Source of the DNA: Paraprevotella sp.
Lineage (GTDB): Bacteria; Bacteroidota; Bacteroidia; Bacteroidales; Bacteroidaceae
Assembly: GCA_021205005.1 (NCBI GenBank)
Contig: JAJPYK010000253.1
Location: 1 to 12,422, forward strand
Direction: 5' to 3'
DNA length: 12,422 nt
Shown here piece after piece: positions 1 to 7,085 of this stretch. The position numbers and the translations under genes were made by a program. The notes under the pieces are model-generated. The model ran no database searches. It was given only the letters and a program-made list of their open reading frames with translations, and had not been told where the DNA came from. How positions within the stretch are numbered: position 1 is the first letter of the stretch; every line of letters begins with the position of its first letter.

Positions 1-18
1 AGTCTGGGCTTTGCGCAT

Positions 19-56
19 AAAAGAGGTTGTGCCAACGTTTTGACACAACCTCTTTT
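19..56. terminator. Hairpin terminator after the smalltalk cassette
   Basis: A 13-bp perfect inverted repeat (19-31 with 44-56, 12-nt loop) begins with AAAA and ends with TTTT, so either transcript would end its stem in a short U run. It lies 18 nt beyond the stop codon of the minus-strand microprotein gene and fits as the terminator of that operon. It could also stop transcription entering from the left. Termination activity is inferred from structure only. Confidence 0.75.
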
Positions 57-74
57 GCTTTGTTGCCGTTCCGT

Positions 75-164
75 TTACATGGCCGAGCCTCCGATGGCGC
101 CCAAGATGGCGCTGGCAATGGCGATGATGACGTTGAGCAAGGTGTTCCAGATGGATTTGTTCAT
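75..164 (-). CDS. Smalltalk-family hydrophobic microprotein (29 aa)
   Basis: This 29-residue ORF begins MNKSIWNT and continues as a hydrophobic, Ala/Ile-rich helix of about 20 residues ending in a terminal Met. The layout (basic start, Trp near residue 6, hydrophobic span, final Met) matches the Bacteroidales microproteins called 'smalltalk', although the Ser-Cys-Met ending common in that family is Ser-Ala-Met here. It is the last gene of a minus-strand cassette, 36 nt after the lysin-like gene and just before a terminator, the usual position for this family. It probably inserts in a membrane. Its function is not established; roles with the adjacent lysin (holin-like) or in signalling are guesses. 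Confidence 0.78.
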   Translation of the reverse strand: MNKSIWNTLLNVIIAIASAILGAIGGSAM

Positions 165-200
165 AGGCGATAAGTGGTTAAGGGTGAAACGTAGGTGAGG

Positions 201-626
201 TCAGTTGGCGCCCATATAGAGCGACCATCCTTCCTTGATTTGACTCATGTCGGGTCGGACGCCGCATTCCACCCGGTTCATGGCCGCCACGAGCGGTCCC
301 ATGTGTGTAGGGTCGTAGGGATTGAGCTCCTGGTCGGGCTTGAATCCGGTGAGTGTGCATACGCGGCGGATATAGACTTCCGTTTCGTTGCGGTCATCGG
401 GTGGCGCCCACCGCGAGACGATGTCCCTCACGGAGCAGATGCCGTACTTGTGCCAATAGGTGCGCAGCACGATGAAGGCCGCGCGATAGCCCCAGGCCAT
501 GCTCCTGAAAGTGAAGAATTTCGCATCGGGTTGCCTTTCGGCCAGTCCTTGCCAGAGATCAGCGGTTCGTCGGATGTTGAGAGGGTTGCAGTTGCGCAAC
601 CCTCTTTGTTGATTCAGTTTCTCCAT
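201..626 (-). CDS. Phage structural protein P5/lysin-like protein
   Basis: This 141-residue protein has no signal peptide or membrane segment. Its N-terminus carries the motif RGLRNCNPLNIRR (residues 8-20), the 'RG(L/I)RNNNPxNIR' signature of small phage-type structural/lysozyme-like proteins annotated as P5 family. A conserved middle follows (FRSMAWGYRAAF, then WAPPDDRNETEVYIRRV, about residues 41-90), the pattern seen when this module stands in the place of the N-acetylmuramoyl-L-alanine amidase in the DUF4248/HU cassette. It starts 12 nt after the HU-like gene, so the two are very likely co-transcribed. Cell-wall binding or cleavage is a family-based inference; I cannot point to proven catalytic residues. 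Confidence 0.72.
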   Translation of the reverse strand: MEKLNQQRGLRNCNPLNIRRTADLWQGLAERQPDAKFFTFRSMAWGYRAAFIVLRTYWHKYGICSVRDIVSRWAPPDDRNETEVYIRRVCTLTGFKPDQELNPYDPTHMGPLVAAMNRVECGVRPDMSQIKEGWSLYMGAN

Positions 627-638
627 GACCGGCCGTCT

Positions 639-1070
639 TTAGATCGTACCTTCCGTGCCGTCTCCTTGTGCCGTTCCGGCAAAGTCGATTCGCTCGAAGG
701 AGAAGGCCTTGTTGTCTAATGCGACGGCATTCTTCAGTTTTACGTTCGGTATGAAACAGACGCGTAGCCGGGTGAAGAAGCTGGGATTGTAATCTTCTGC
801 CGTGGTGCTGCCCATGCCGTTGGCTACGGTACGGAAGCATCCGAGGTCGCCCAAGTGTACGCGCTTGCCTTCCTGCAGGGCATAGATGATCTGTTCCTGT
901 AAGGCCGAGAGTACGGCCAGGCAGTCGTGTCGCGTGACGGTACAGGTGGAACTGATTCTGGTGGCGATCTCTTCGATTCCGATGGCCGACATGTTGACAA
1001 TGAAGCCGTAATACTTGCCCTGAGCTTCGAGATTACGCGGGTCTTTGCGTTCGATGACTTTGTACATCAT
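639..1070 (-). CDS. HU-like DNA-binding protein
   Basis: The chosen start is the tandem ATG-ATG (1070 or 1067), giving 143 residues; the open frame runs further upstream but that stretch has no family resemblance. The core shows the HU/IHF fold pattern: an N-terminal strand (YKVIERKDP), helices around residues 28-66 (IGIEEIATRISSTCTVTRHD, then LSALQEQIIYAL), and the turn GKRVHLGDLGCFR at residues 69-80, which leads into the DNA-binding beta arm. The tail after residue 115 is longer than classical HU (about 90 aa), as in the HU-HIG type of Bacteroidales. It sits between a DUF4248 gene and a lysin-like gene, a conserved cassette. Its DNA target and role are unknown. Confidence 0.85.
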   Translation of the reverse strand: MMYKVIERKDPRNLEAQGKYYGFIVNMSAIGIEEIATRISSTCTVTRHDCLAVLSALQEQIIYALQEGKRVHLGDLGCFRTVANGMGSTTAEDYNPSFFTRLRVCFIPNVKLKNAVALDNKAFSFERIDFAGTAQGDGTEGTI

Positions 1071-1230
1071 AAGTTTTTGTAATTTTAGAGGTTTGTTTTT
1101 TGTTGATTGTTCTCTTGTCTTCCGGATGACGATGCAAAGGTTGCATGCGCCGGAAACCGGTATGCACGTTTGTGCACCTTTGTGTCGCTTTCTGTTACTT
1201 GAAGCGGCTTTGTGCATCTTTTCCTCTCTG

Positions 1231-1485
1231 TCAATCACGCTGTTTCGGCCACCTTCCGAAGTCATCGTCCCCATGTTCCGGTTTTCCGAGCGTGTCGATG
1301 ACCATTTCATACTGTTTGGGGGTGAAACTGCGATGGTAAGTTCCGAAATGCAGGGCGGTCAGCCGTTCCCATAAGTCCCGTTCGGCCCGTAGTACTTTGA
1401 AAAACCTGCGGCGTGCATTCTTTTCCGTGGAGTCGGGGAAGTAAAGCGTGGCCAAATTGGTGACGTCGTACGTTTTCTGTTTCAT
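1231..1485 (-). CDS. DUF4248 domain protein
   Basis: This 84-residue basic protein has the DUF4248 pattern: a start of the form 'LATLYFPDSTEKNARRRFFKVL' split over residues 11-32, a central 'DLWERL' and 'FTPKQYEMVIDTLGKP' near residues 54-69. The family is small, soluble and Bacteroidales-restricted. It often lies ahead of an HU-like gene and a lysin/amidase gene, as here. Helix-rich composition with many Arg/Lys suggests nucleic-acid or protein binding, but no activity is known to me. It is the first gene of the cassette, divergent from manA, with 160 nt before the HU-like gene, so the downstream genes may have their own promoter. Confidence 0.82.
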   Translation of the reverse strand: MKQKTYDVTNLATLYFPDSTEKNARRRFFKVLRAERDLWERLTALHFGTYHRSFTPKQYEMVIDTLGKPEHGDDDFGRWPKQRD

Positions 1486-1632
1486 GATAGTGGATTTTAG
1501 TTCATATTAAATTAGGTGTAACCCGTTTTTCCCTTGCTTTCGGTGTCTATTCTTGTCCTTTTTTTCTGAAAGAAATGGAGATCGGATTTTTATATGAAAT
1601 TACAAAGAATTTACTTCCTTCTTATCTTTTTA

Positions 1633-1664
1633 TTTGCAGATTCTCTTGGAAATTCGTAATTTTG
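1633..1664 (+). promoter_or_regulatory. Bacteroidales-type promoter of manA-wza
   Basis: TTTG at 1633-1636 is separated by exactly 20 bp from TAATTTTG at 1657-1664, matching the Bacteroides consensus TTTG-N19-21-TAnnTTTG. Transcription would begin near 1668-1670, leaving a short leader of about 14 nt before the ATG at 1683. No inverted repeats flank it, so there is no sign that it is an invertible, phase-variable capsule promoter. Confidence 0.75.
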
Positions 1665-1682
1665 GACGTTTTTACTGTAAAC

Positions 1683-2651
1683 ATGAAAAATAAGTTATTC
1701 CGTTTTACGGAGATTTTCAAAGAAACCCTGTGGGGCGGCCATCGCATACTTTCGTTTAAAGGTTTGGATGCGGATAGCAGATTGATTGGAGAAAGTTGGG
1801 AATTGTCCGGAATGCCGGGGCATTTATCCGTAGTGAAGGGAGGAGACAGCGACGGTCTTACTCTCGCTCAATTGATAGAAAAGGAGGGCACTGCCTTGGT
1901 GGGTGAAGAGAATTTCGCTCGTTTCGGCACGGATTTTCCTTTGTTGATCAAATTTATTGATGCGGCACAGCCTTTGTCTGTCCAAGTGCATCCGAATGAT
2001 GAACTGGCGCGACGTCGGCACGGGTGTCCGGGTAAAACGGAAATGTGGTACGTCGGCGACTGTGATCCTGACGCTTATTTGTTGGACGGATTCAACCGTG
2101 TCGTGACTGCGGACGAATATGCGGCACGGGTGGCCGACCAAACCTTGCCCGAAGTGCTTCGCCGTTACGATGTGCGCCGCGGCGATGTGTATTATTTGCC
2201 GGCCGGTCGGGTGCATAGTATCGGATCGGGGTGTTTCATCTGCGAGATCCTGCAGAGCAGCGACGTGACCTATCGTATTTATGATTTCGGTCGTGTGGAC
2301 CGTGAGGGGCATCCCCGTCAGCTTCATGTGGAGGAGGCCAAGGAGGCTATTGATTTTACCGTGTCGGCGCCGGAAGTACGTCGAGAGGTTGTGGATAATA
2401 TGCCTACGGAATTGGTTCGGATTCCTTATTTCACTACGGGTGTTTACCGTCTGACGGAGCCGATGACGTGTGATTACAGTGAACTGGACAGTTTTGTTAT
2501 CTTGATCTGTACGGAAGGAGTTTGCCATGTGTCTTGCGGAGAAGAGGAGGAGTTGCTCACCGCCGGCCATACGCTCCTGCTGGCTGCCGAGGCGGATACG
2601 GTGCGTCTGACCCCGGAGGGCAAAACTATAATACTGGAATCTTATGTATAA
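1683..2651 (+). CDS. manA: Mannose-6-phosphate isomerase (type I, short form)
   Basis: It interconverts fructose-6-phosphate and mannose-6-phosphate in the cytosol, the entry to GDP-mannose and GDP-fucose. The zinc ligands of the cupin fold are visible: Gln101 and His103 in SVQVHPND, Glu120 in KTEMWY, and His178 in PAGRVHSIG. The active-site stretch YRIYDFGR lies at residues 197-204. Length (322 aa) fits the short bacterial ManA group. An in-frame ATG exists at 1575, but the 36 extra residues lack homology and the longer frame would span the promoter at 1633-1664, so the ATG at 1683 is preferred. The wza gene starts 21 nt downstream, implying one operon. gmd and fcl further on use the same pathway. 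Confidence 0.93.
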   Translation: MKNKLFRFTEIFKETLWGGHRILSFKGLDADSRLIGESWELSGMPGHLSVVKGGDSDGLTLAQLIEKEGTALVGEENFARFGTDFPLLIKFIDAAQPLSVQVHPNDELARRRHGCPGKTEMWYVGDCDPDAYLLDGFNRVVTADEYAARVADQTLPEVLRRYDVRRGDVYYLPAGRVHSIGSGCFICEILQSSDVTYRIYDFGRVDREGHPRQLHVEEAKEAIDFTVSAPEVRREVVDNMPTELVRIPYFTTGVYRLTEPMTCDYSELDSFVILICTEGVCHVSCGEEEELLTAGHTLLLAAEADTVRLTPEGKTIILESYV

Positions 2652-2672
2652 TAGACATTTGGAATAAACTTT

Positions 2673-3453
2673 ATGAAAAAAAACATATTGAAATTAGGGA
2701 CGCTTTTGGCGTGGGTATTTGTGTTGTTGGCGGCGTCTTGTACTTCTTATAAGACCGTGCCTTATATGATAAACAGCGAAGAGGTGAACCTTGATTCCAG
2801 TGCGGTGCTTTATGATGCGCGCATCATGCCGAAAGACGAACTGACGATTACGGTGAGTTGTCCGGAAGATGACGAGGCCGTCGTTCCTTTCAATCTGACC
2901 ATTACGCCGTCGATCTCTTCTTCCCGTCAATTGACGTCACAGCCTACCTTACAGACGTTTTTAGTGACTAATGAGGGGACGATTCAATATCCTGTTCTCG
3001 GGACGTTGCAGGTCGGGGGGTTGACGGTCGAAAATCGAAGGTACTTATCTGAAGACGCGTCCGGTGGTGACGGTTCGTCTGAGCAATTATAAGATTTCCG
3101 TATTGGGAGAAGTGAACAGTCCGGGTACTTATACTGTTCCCTCCGAGAAGGTTTCGATTTACGGTGCACTCTCCTTGGCCAAGGATTTGACTATTTACGG
3201 GCGTCGTGACAACGTGAAACTGATTCGTGAGGATGCCAACGGGAAGAAGTCCATTCATGAGTTGGACCTGAACGATGCGAACCTGATCAAGTCGCCTTAC
3301 TTCTATTTGCAGCAGAATGATGTGCTTTATGTGACTCCGAATAAGACGAAAGCTAAAAACTCGGATATCGGTTCAAGTACAAGTTATTGGGTGAGCGCGA
3401 CGAGTATTTTGGTATCTATCGCCTCATTGGTGGTGACTGTGCTGAAAAAATAA
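2673..3453 (+). pseudogene. wza: Wza-type polysaccharide export lipoprotein, frameshifted
   Basis: Two frames together encode one Wza/BexD-like outer-membrane export protein. The 5' frame (2673-3092) has a lipoprotein signal with lipidation Cys23 (LLAASC), then 'MPKDELTITV' and 'GTIQYPVLGTLQVGGLT', the conserved N-terminal export domain. At about 3027-3035 the homology moves to the +1 frame, which continues with KIEGTYLKTRPVVTVRLSNY, the SLBB-like part (ISVLGEVNSPGTYTV), 'YLQQNDVLYVTP' and the usual hydrophobic C-terminus ending in Lys-Lys at 3453. The spacing between GLT and RPVV looks about five to eight residues shorter than in relatives, suggesting a deletion not divisible by three. The gene is probably non-functional unless this is a sequence error. 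No wzc kinase gene follows, unlike many such loci. Confidence 0.85.
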
Positions 3454-3604
3454 GTACGGTTTGTCGTAAAGAGCCGATGAACGAAATGAACCTTGTGGCA
3501 CAGAAGACTCGTTTCTCCGTATGGAATTTTCTTTTTCAGAACGTCTTTAAGGGAACTTTCGTTGGAATCGTAGGGGAGGAGAGAGTGAGGTCTTCTATGG
3601 GTAT

Positions 3605-3635
3605 TTTGCCATATCGTTTATTTTATGTATGTTTG
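3605..3635 (+). promoter_or_regulatory. Bacteroidales-type promoter of the Rpn gene
   Basis: TTTG at 3605-3608, 19 bp of spacer, then TATGTTTG at 3628-3635 match the -33/-7 consensus. The start codon at 3665 lies about 25 nt beyond the expected transcription start, preceded by AAAAAGGA as a ribosome-binding site. The rest of the 3454-3664 gap holds no gene I can support. This gives the nuclease gene transcription independent of manA-wza. Confidence 0.68.
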
Positions 3636-3664
3636 TATCGTGGAATATAATGTAAAAAGGAATT

Positions 3665-4528
3665 ATGGCGAGTTATATCCGTTTTGATTGGGCTATGAAG
3701 CGCTTGTTACGTAACAAGGCGAACTTCGGTGTATTGGAAGGTTTGCTTACTACGCTTCTCGAGGAGAAGATCACGATACGACATCTTCTGGAGAGCGAGA
3801 GTAATCAGGACGATGAGTTTGATAAATACAACCGTGTAGACATGTTGGCGGAGGATTCGAAGGGGAAACTCATTCTGATCGAGATTCAGAATAATAATGA
3901 ATATGCTTATTTTCAGCGTATGCTTTTCGGGACGTCTAAGCTGGTGACGGAGTATATCAACCGCGGTGAGGGATACGATAAAGTTCGTAAGGTATATAGT
4001 GTGAACATCGTCTATTTCTCTTTAGGACACGGTAAGGATATCGTATATCATGGCAAAACGGAATTTCGAGGAATCCATGAACACGATATATTGAAGTTGA
4101 CACCTTTCCCACGTCAGACCTTTCAGGTGGATGAAGTGAGTCAACTTTATCCGGAGTACTATATATTAAAGGTGAATGACTTTAACGCTGTGGCGAAAAC
4201 TCCTTTGGAGGAATGGATCTACTACTTGAATACGGGAGAGATCTCGGAACGGGCCGGAGCACCCGGCTTGGCAGAGGCGCGCGAACGTTTGCAAGTAGAT
4301 CATATGACGAAAGTCGAAAGAGATGCCTATTTCCGACATTTGGATAATATTGTTATTCTGCGTGACAATATTAATACGGAACGTGCGGAAGGTCGTGCGG
4401 AAGGATGGGCTGAAGGGCGGACGGAAATAGCGTTGGAGATTGCACGTAAACTCAAAGACAGAGGATTTTCTCTTTCGGAGATTAAGGATGCAACGGGATT
4501 GGATGTGCAAGATTTGCAGAAGCTTTAA
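3665..4528 (+). CDS. Rpn-family PD-(D/E)XK nuclease / putative transposase
   Basis: This 287-residue protein belongs to the Rpn (PDDEXK_2) family of recombination-promoting nucleases. It opens with FDWAMKRLLRNKANFGVLEGLL (split over residues 7-28), the family's N-terminal helix. The nuclease motif is Asp59 in RVDML and Glu73-x-Gln75 in LIEIQ, the D...ExQ form of PD-(D/E)XK. The C-terminal region (residues 240-252) has an Ala-Glu-Gly repeat (AEGRAEGWAEGR), which varies in copy number in this family, followed by a short helical tail (IARKLKDRGFSLSEIKDATG). It has its own promoter, lies between a broken wza and gmd, and ends 33 nt before gmd. In E. coli, rpn genes act as anti-phage toxins restrained by an intragenic short product; this remains untested here. 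Confidence 0.88.
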   Translation: MASYIRFDWAMKRLLRNKANFGVLEGLLTTLLEEKITIRHLLESESNQDDEFDKYNRVDMLAEDSKGKLILIEIQNNNEYAYFQRMLFGTSKLVTEYINRGEGYDKVRKVYSVNIVYFSLGHGKDIVYHGKTEFRGIHEHDILKLTPFPRQTFQVDEVSQLYPEYYILKVNDFNAVAKTPLEEWIYYLNTGEISERAGAPGLAEARERLQVDHMTKVERDAYFRHLDNIVILRDNINTERAEGRAEGWAEGRTEIALEIARKLKDRGFSLSEIKDATGLDVQDLQKL

Positions 4529-4561
4529 CTATCGTATATGTATTAAATACTATATAAATTT

Positions 4562-5647
4562 ATGAGAAAAGTAGCATTGATTACCGGTATTACAGGACAA
4601 GACGGTTCTTATTTGGCGGAGTTCCTGATAGAGAAGGGATACGAGGTGCATGGTATTATGCGTCGTTCTTCGTCTTTTAATACTGCACGTATTGAGCATT
4701 TATATTTGGATGAATGGGTTCGCGATATGAAGAAAAGTCGTTTAGTGGAATTACATTGGGGCGATATGACCGACAGTAGTTCGCTTATTCGCATCATTAG
4801 CGACATTCATCCGACTGAGATCTACAATTTGGCGGCACAAAGTCATGTGAAGGTTTCCTTTGATGTGCCGGAATATACGGCGGAAGCAGATGCGGTGGGT
4901 ACATTACGTTTGCTGGAAGCCGTACGTATTTGCGGTTTGGATAAGACTTGTCGCATTTATCAGGCTTCTACTTCTGAGCTGTTCGGTAAGGTACAGGAAG
5001 TTCCACAGAAAGAAACAACTCCTTTCTATCCACGTTCACCATATGGTGTTGCTAAGCAGTATGGCTTTTGGATCACTAAGAATTATCGTGAAAGTTATGG
5101 CATGTTTGCGGTGAATGGTATCTTGTTCAATCATGAAAGTGAGCGTAGGGGCGAGACGTTTGTTACGCGTAAGATTACGTTGGCTGCCGCCCGAATCGTA
5201 CAGGGTTTCCAAGATAAATTGTATTTGGGCAATTTAGATGCACGTCGCGATTGGGGGTATGCAAAAGATTATGTGGAGTGCATGTGGATGATTTTACAGC
5301 ACGAAGTTCCTGAAGATTTTGTAATAGCTACCGGTGAAATGCACACCGTGCGTGAATTCTGTACGTTAGCTTTTAAGAATTTGGGCGTTGATCTGCAGTG
5401 GAACGGTAGCGGAGCTGAAGAAAAGGGTGTTGATGCTGCTACAGGAAAAGTATTAGTTGAAGTGGATTCCAAATATTTCCGTCATTGTGAGGTGGAACAA
5501 TTATTAGGAGATCCGACTAAAGCTAAGACTTTATTAGGCTGGAATCCTACTCGAACTCCTTTTCAGGAATTAGTGAAAATTATGGTAGAACATGACATGA
5601 AGTTTGTGCAGAAATTACATTTGAAAGCACAAATGAATAAAGGATAA
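4562..5647 (+). CDS. gmd: GDP-mannose 4,6-dehydratase
   Basis: It converts GDP-D-mannose to GDP-4-keto-6-deoxy-D-mannose, the first step to GDP-L-fucose, in the cytosol with bound NADP. As an extended short-chain dehydrogenase it shows the Rossmann motif GITGQDG (residues 9-15), GDMTDSSSL (67-75), [12 protein letters not shown] (89-100), the catalytic region STSELFG (136-142) with Thr137 and Glu139, and Tyr161-x3-Lys165 in [27 protein letters not shown], typical of Gmd, follows. Length (361 aa) is normal. The next gene, fcl, starts 5 nt after the stop, so the two are co-expressed. No clear TAnnTTTG promoter lies in the 33 nt before the start, so it may depend on read-through from the Rpn or manA promoters. 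Confidence 0.97.
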   Translation: MRKVALITGITGQDGSYLAEFLIEKGYEVHGIMRRSSSFNTARIEHLYLDEWVRDMKKSRLVELHWGDMTDSSSLIRIISDIHPTEIYNLAAQSHVKVSFDVPEYTAEADAVGTLRLLEAVRICGLDKTCRIYQASTSELFGKVQEVPQKETTPFYPRSPYGVAKQYGFWITKNYRESYGMFAVNGILFNHESERRGETFVTRKITLAAARIVQGFQDKLYLGNLDARRDWGYAKDYVECMWMILQHEVPEDFVIATGEMHTVREFCTLAFKNLGVDLQWNGSGAEEKGVDAATGKVLVEVDSKYFRHCEVEQLLGDPTKAKTLLGWNPTRTPFQELVKIMVEHDMKFVQKLHLKAQMNKG

Positions 5648-5652
5648 AAGGT

Positions 5653-6777
5653 ATGTTGGATAAAAATTCTAAGATATATGTGGCGGGGCATCACGGATTG
5701 GTGGGCTCCGCCATTTGGGATAACCTAAAACAACGCGGTTATGCTCATTTGGTTGGTCGTTCACATAAAGAGTTAGACTTATTGGATGGAAATGCAGTAA
5801 AACATTTTTTCGATGAAGAACGTCCGGATGCTGTAGTTTTGGCTGCTGCACATGTCGGTGGTATCATGGCAAACTTACAGTATCGGGCAGATTTCATTTA
5901 TCAGAATCTACAGATTCAGCAGAATGTTATCGGGGAAAGTTTCCGTCATGGCGTGAAGAAATTACTTTTTCTGGGGAGTACTTGCATTTATCCTCGGGAA
6001 GCTCCACAGCCGATGAAAGAGGAAGTCTTGCTAACGTCTCCTCTCGAGTATACGAATGAGCCGTATGCAATAGCTAAAATTGCAGGATTGAAAATGTGCG
6101 AAAGCTTTAATTTGCAATATGGGACGAACTATATTGCTGTTATGCCGACGAACCTTTATGGCCCCAATGATAATTTCCATTTGGAGAACAGCCATGTGTT
6201 ACCGGCCATGATGAGGAAAATTTATTTGGCTAAATGTTTAAATGGAAATGATTGGGATGCAGTACGAAGAGATGTCGGTTTGCGTCCGGTGAGTATTCTG
6301 CGGAATGGTGAAAGAGTTGTGGTAGACGCTCAGTCATCTGAAGCTGAGATCCTAAATGTTTTAGCTCATTATGGTATTACAGCCGAGGCTGTGACTCTGT
6401 GGGGAACAGGTCGTCCGTTACGTGAGTTCTTATGGAGTGAAGAAATGGCTGATGCTAGTGTACATATACTTCTTAATGTGGATTTTAAGGACACTTATGT
6501 ACAAGGAAATAAGGAAGTTCGGAACTGTCATATAAACGTGGGAACGGGTAAAGAACTGACGATACGTGAAGTTGCTGAAAAGATTGTGAAAGAGATTGGA
6601 TTTGGCGGCGAATTGCGTTGGGACGCTTCCAAACCGGACGGTACTATGCGGAAGCTTACGGATGTGACGAAATTGCATCGTTTAGGTTGGTATCATCAGG
6701 TTGAGATCGATGAAGGTATCCATCGGTTATATGAGTGGTATATGAAAGGCATTTGCATCAATCATCAGACGGTGTGA
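5653..6777 (+). CDS. fcl: GDP-L-fucose synthase (long Bacteroidetes form)
   Basis: This bifunctional epimerase/reductase turns GDP-4-keto-6-deoxymannose into GDP-L-fucose using NADPH. Motifs: GHHGLVGSA (residues 12-20), LAAAHVGGI (63-71), GSTCIYP (108-114, with catalytic Ser109 and Cys111), Tyr138-x3-Lys142 in EPYAIAKIAG, and His182 in SHVLPAM. GTGRPLREFLW follows near 251-261. At 374 aa it is about 50 residues longer than the E. coli enzyme; the extra stretch (about 196-245, from NGNDWDAVRRD to AHYGITAEAVTLW) is an insert also found in other Bacteroidetes homologues, so it is not an aberration. It is nearly fused to gmd (5-nt gap) and ends the plus-strand polysaccharide segment, facing rmlB. 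Confidence 0.96.
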   Translation: MLDKNSKIYVAGHHGLVGSAIWDNLKQRGYAHLVGRSHKELDLLDGNAVKHFFDEERPDAVVLAAAHVGGIMANLQYRADFIYQNLQIQQNVIGESFRHGVKKLLFLGSTCIYPREAPQPMKEEVLLTSPLEYTNEPYAIAKIAGLKMCESFNLQYGTNYIAVMPTNLYGPNDNFHLENSHVLPAMMRKIYLAKCLNGNDWDAVRRDVGLRPVSILRNGERVVVDAQSSEAEILNVLAHYGITAEAVTLWGTGRPLREFLWSEEMADASVHILLNVDFKDTYVQGNKEVRNCHINVGTGKELTIREVAEKIVKEIGFGGELRWDASKPDGTMRKLTDVTKLHRLGWYHQVEIDEGIHRLYEWYMKGICINHQTV

Positions 6778-6859
6778 AAGCATTGAAACTCTTGCATATC
6801 TTTCGGTAAGGTCGTTATTGCGAAGTTTCCGATGTAACTGAGTTAATGAATCTCCGTGA

Positions 6860-7059
6860 CATAAAAAATGAGGGTGTGTCATAATTCAAAAAGCACTTTG
6901 AAAAAGTAATAATCAGAAACTTCATTCAATAAAAACAACCATATAGAGCTTCGTGGAGAGCTTTATAAGGTTGTTTTTGCTTAGTTCAACGGAGGATACT
7001 TACAGATTATAAGTTGTCAATCTCAAAATTTGAATTATGACACACCCTCATTTTTTATG
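6860..7059. mobile_element. MITE-like element with 31-bp perfect terminal inverted repeats
   Basis: Bases 6860-6890 and 7029-7059 are perfect 31-bp inverted copies with the core GAGGGTGTGTCATAATTC. They enclose about 138 bp with no ORF of note. The core resembles IS-type terminal repeats, and the size suits a non-autonomous miniature element. A target duplication is not obvious; only an AT dinucleotide is shared if the ends are taken at the GAGGG core. The element fills most of the 308-nt gap between the convergent fcl and rmlB genes. The alternative is a native bidirectional terminator with an unusually long stem. Confidence 0.6.
6931..6978. terminator. Bidirectional hairpin terminator inside the inverted-repeat element
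   Basis: Bases 6931-6951 pair with 6958-6978 around a 6-nt loop, with one A-A mismatch and two G-T wobbles. The stem opens with AAAAACAACC and closes with GGTTGTTTTT, so transcripts from either side end the stem in U5. It sits nearly concentric within the 31-bp outer repeats and between convergent operons, where it could stop both fcl and rmlB transcripts. Function is inferred from structure. Confidence 0.7.
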
Positions 7060-7085
7060 ATTCCAGATTTCTCGCTATTTATTTC

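Noticed and set aside
195..719. Long plus-strand ORF opposite the lysin-like and HU-like genes
   Set aside because: It is antisense to two genes with clear family motifs, and its own translation shows no domain pattern.
1575..1682. N-terminal extension of manA from the upstream in-frame ATG
   Set aside because: The 36 residues are not part of the ManA family and the stretch contains the -33/-7 promoter, so it is leader DNA.
1575..1700. Possible invertible (phase-variable) capsule promoter before manA
   Set aside because: No inverted repeats flank the promoter and no UpxY/UpxZ genes follow.
1824..2570. A 248-codon minus-strand ORF opposite manA
   Set aside because: It is a codon-bias shadow of manA, whose zinc ligands and active-site motifs are intact on the plus strand.
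3477..3650. A 57-codon plus-strand ORF (MNEMNLVAQKTRF...) between wza and the Rpn gene, considered as a wzc start or a small protein
   Set aside because: It lacks recognisable Wzc features, and the Rpn promoter lies within its 3' end. I see no support beyond an open frame.
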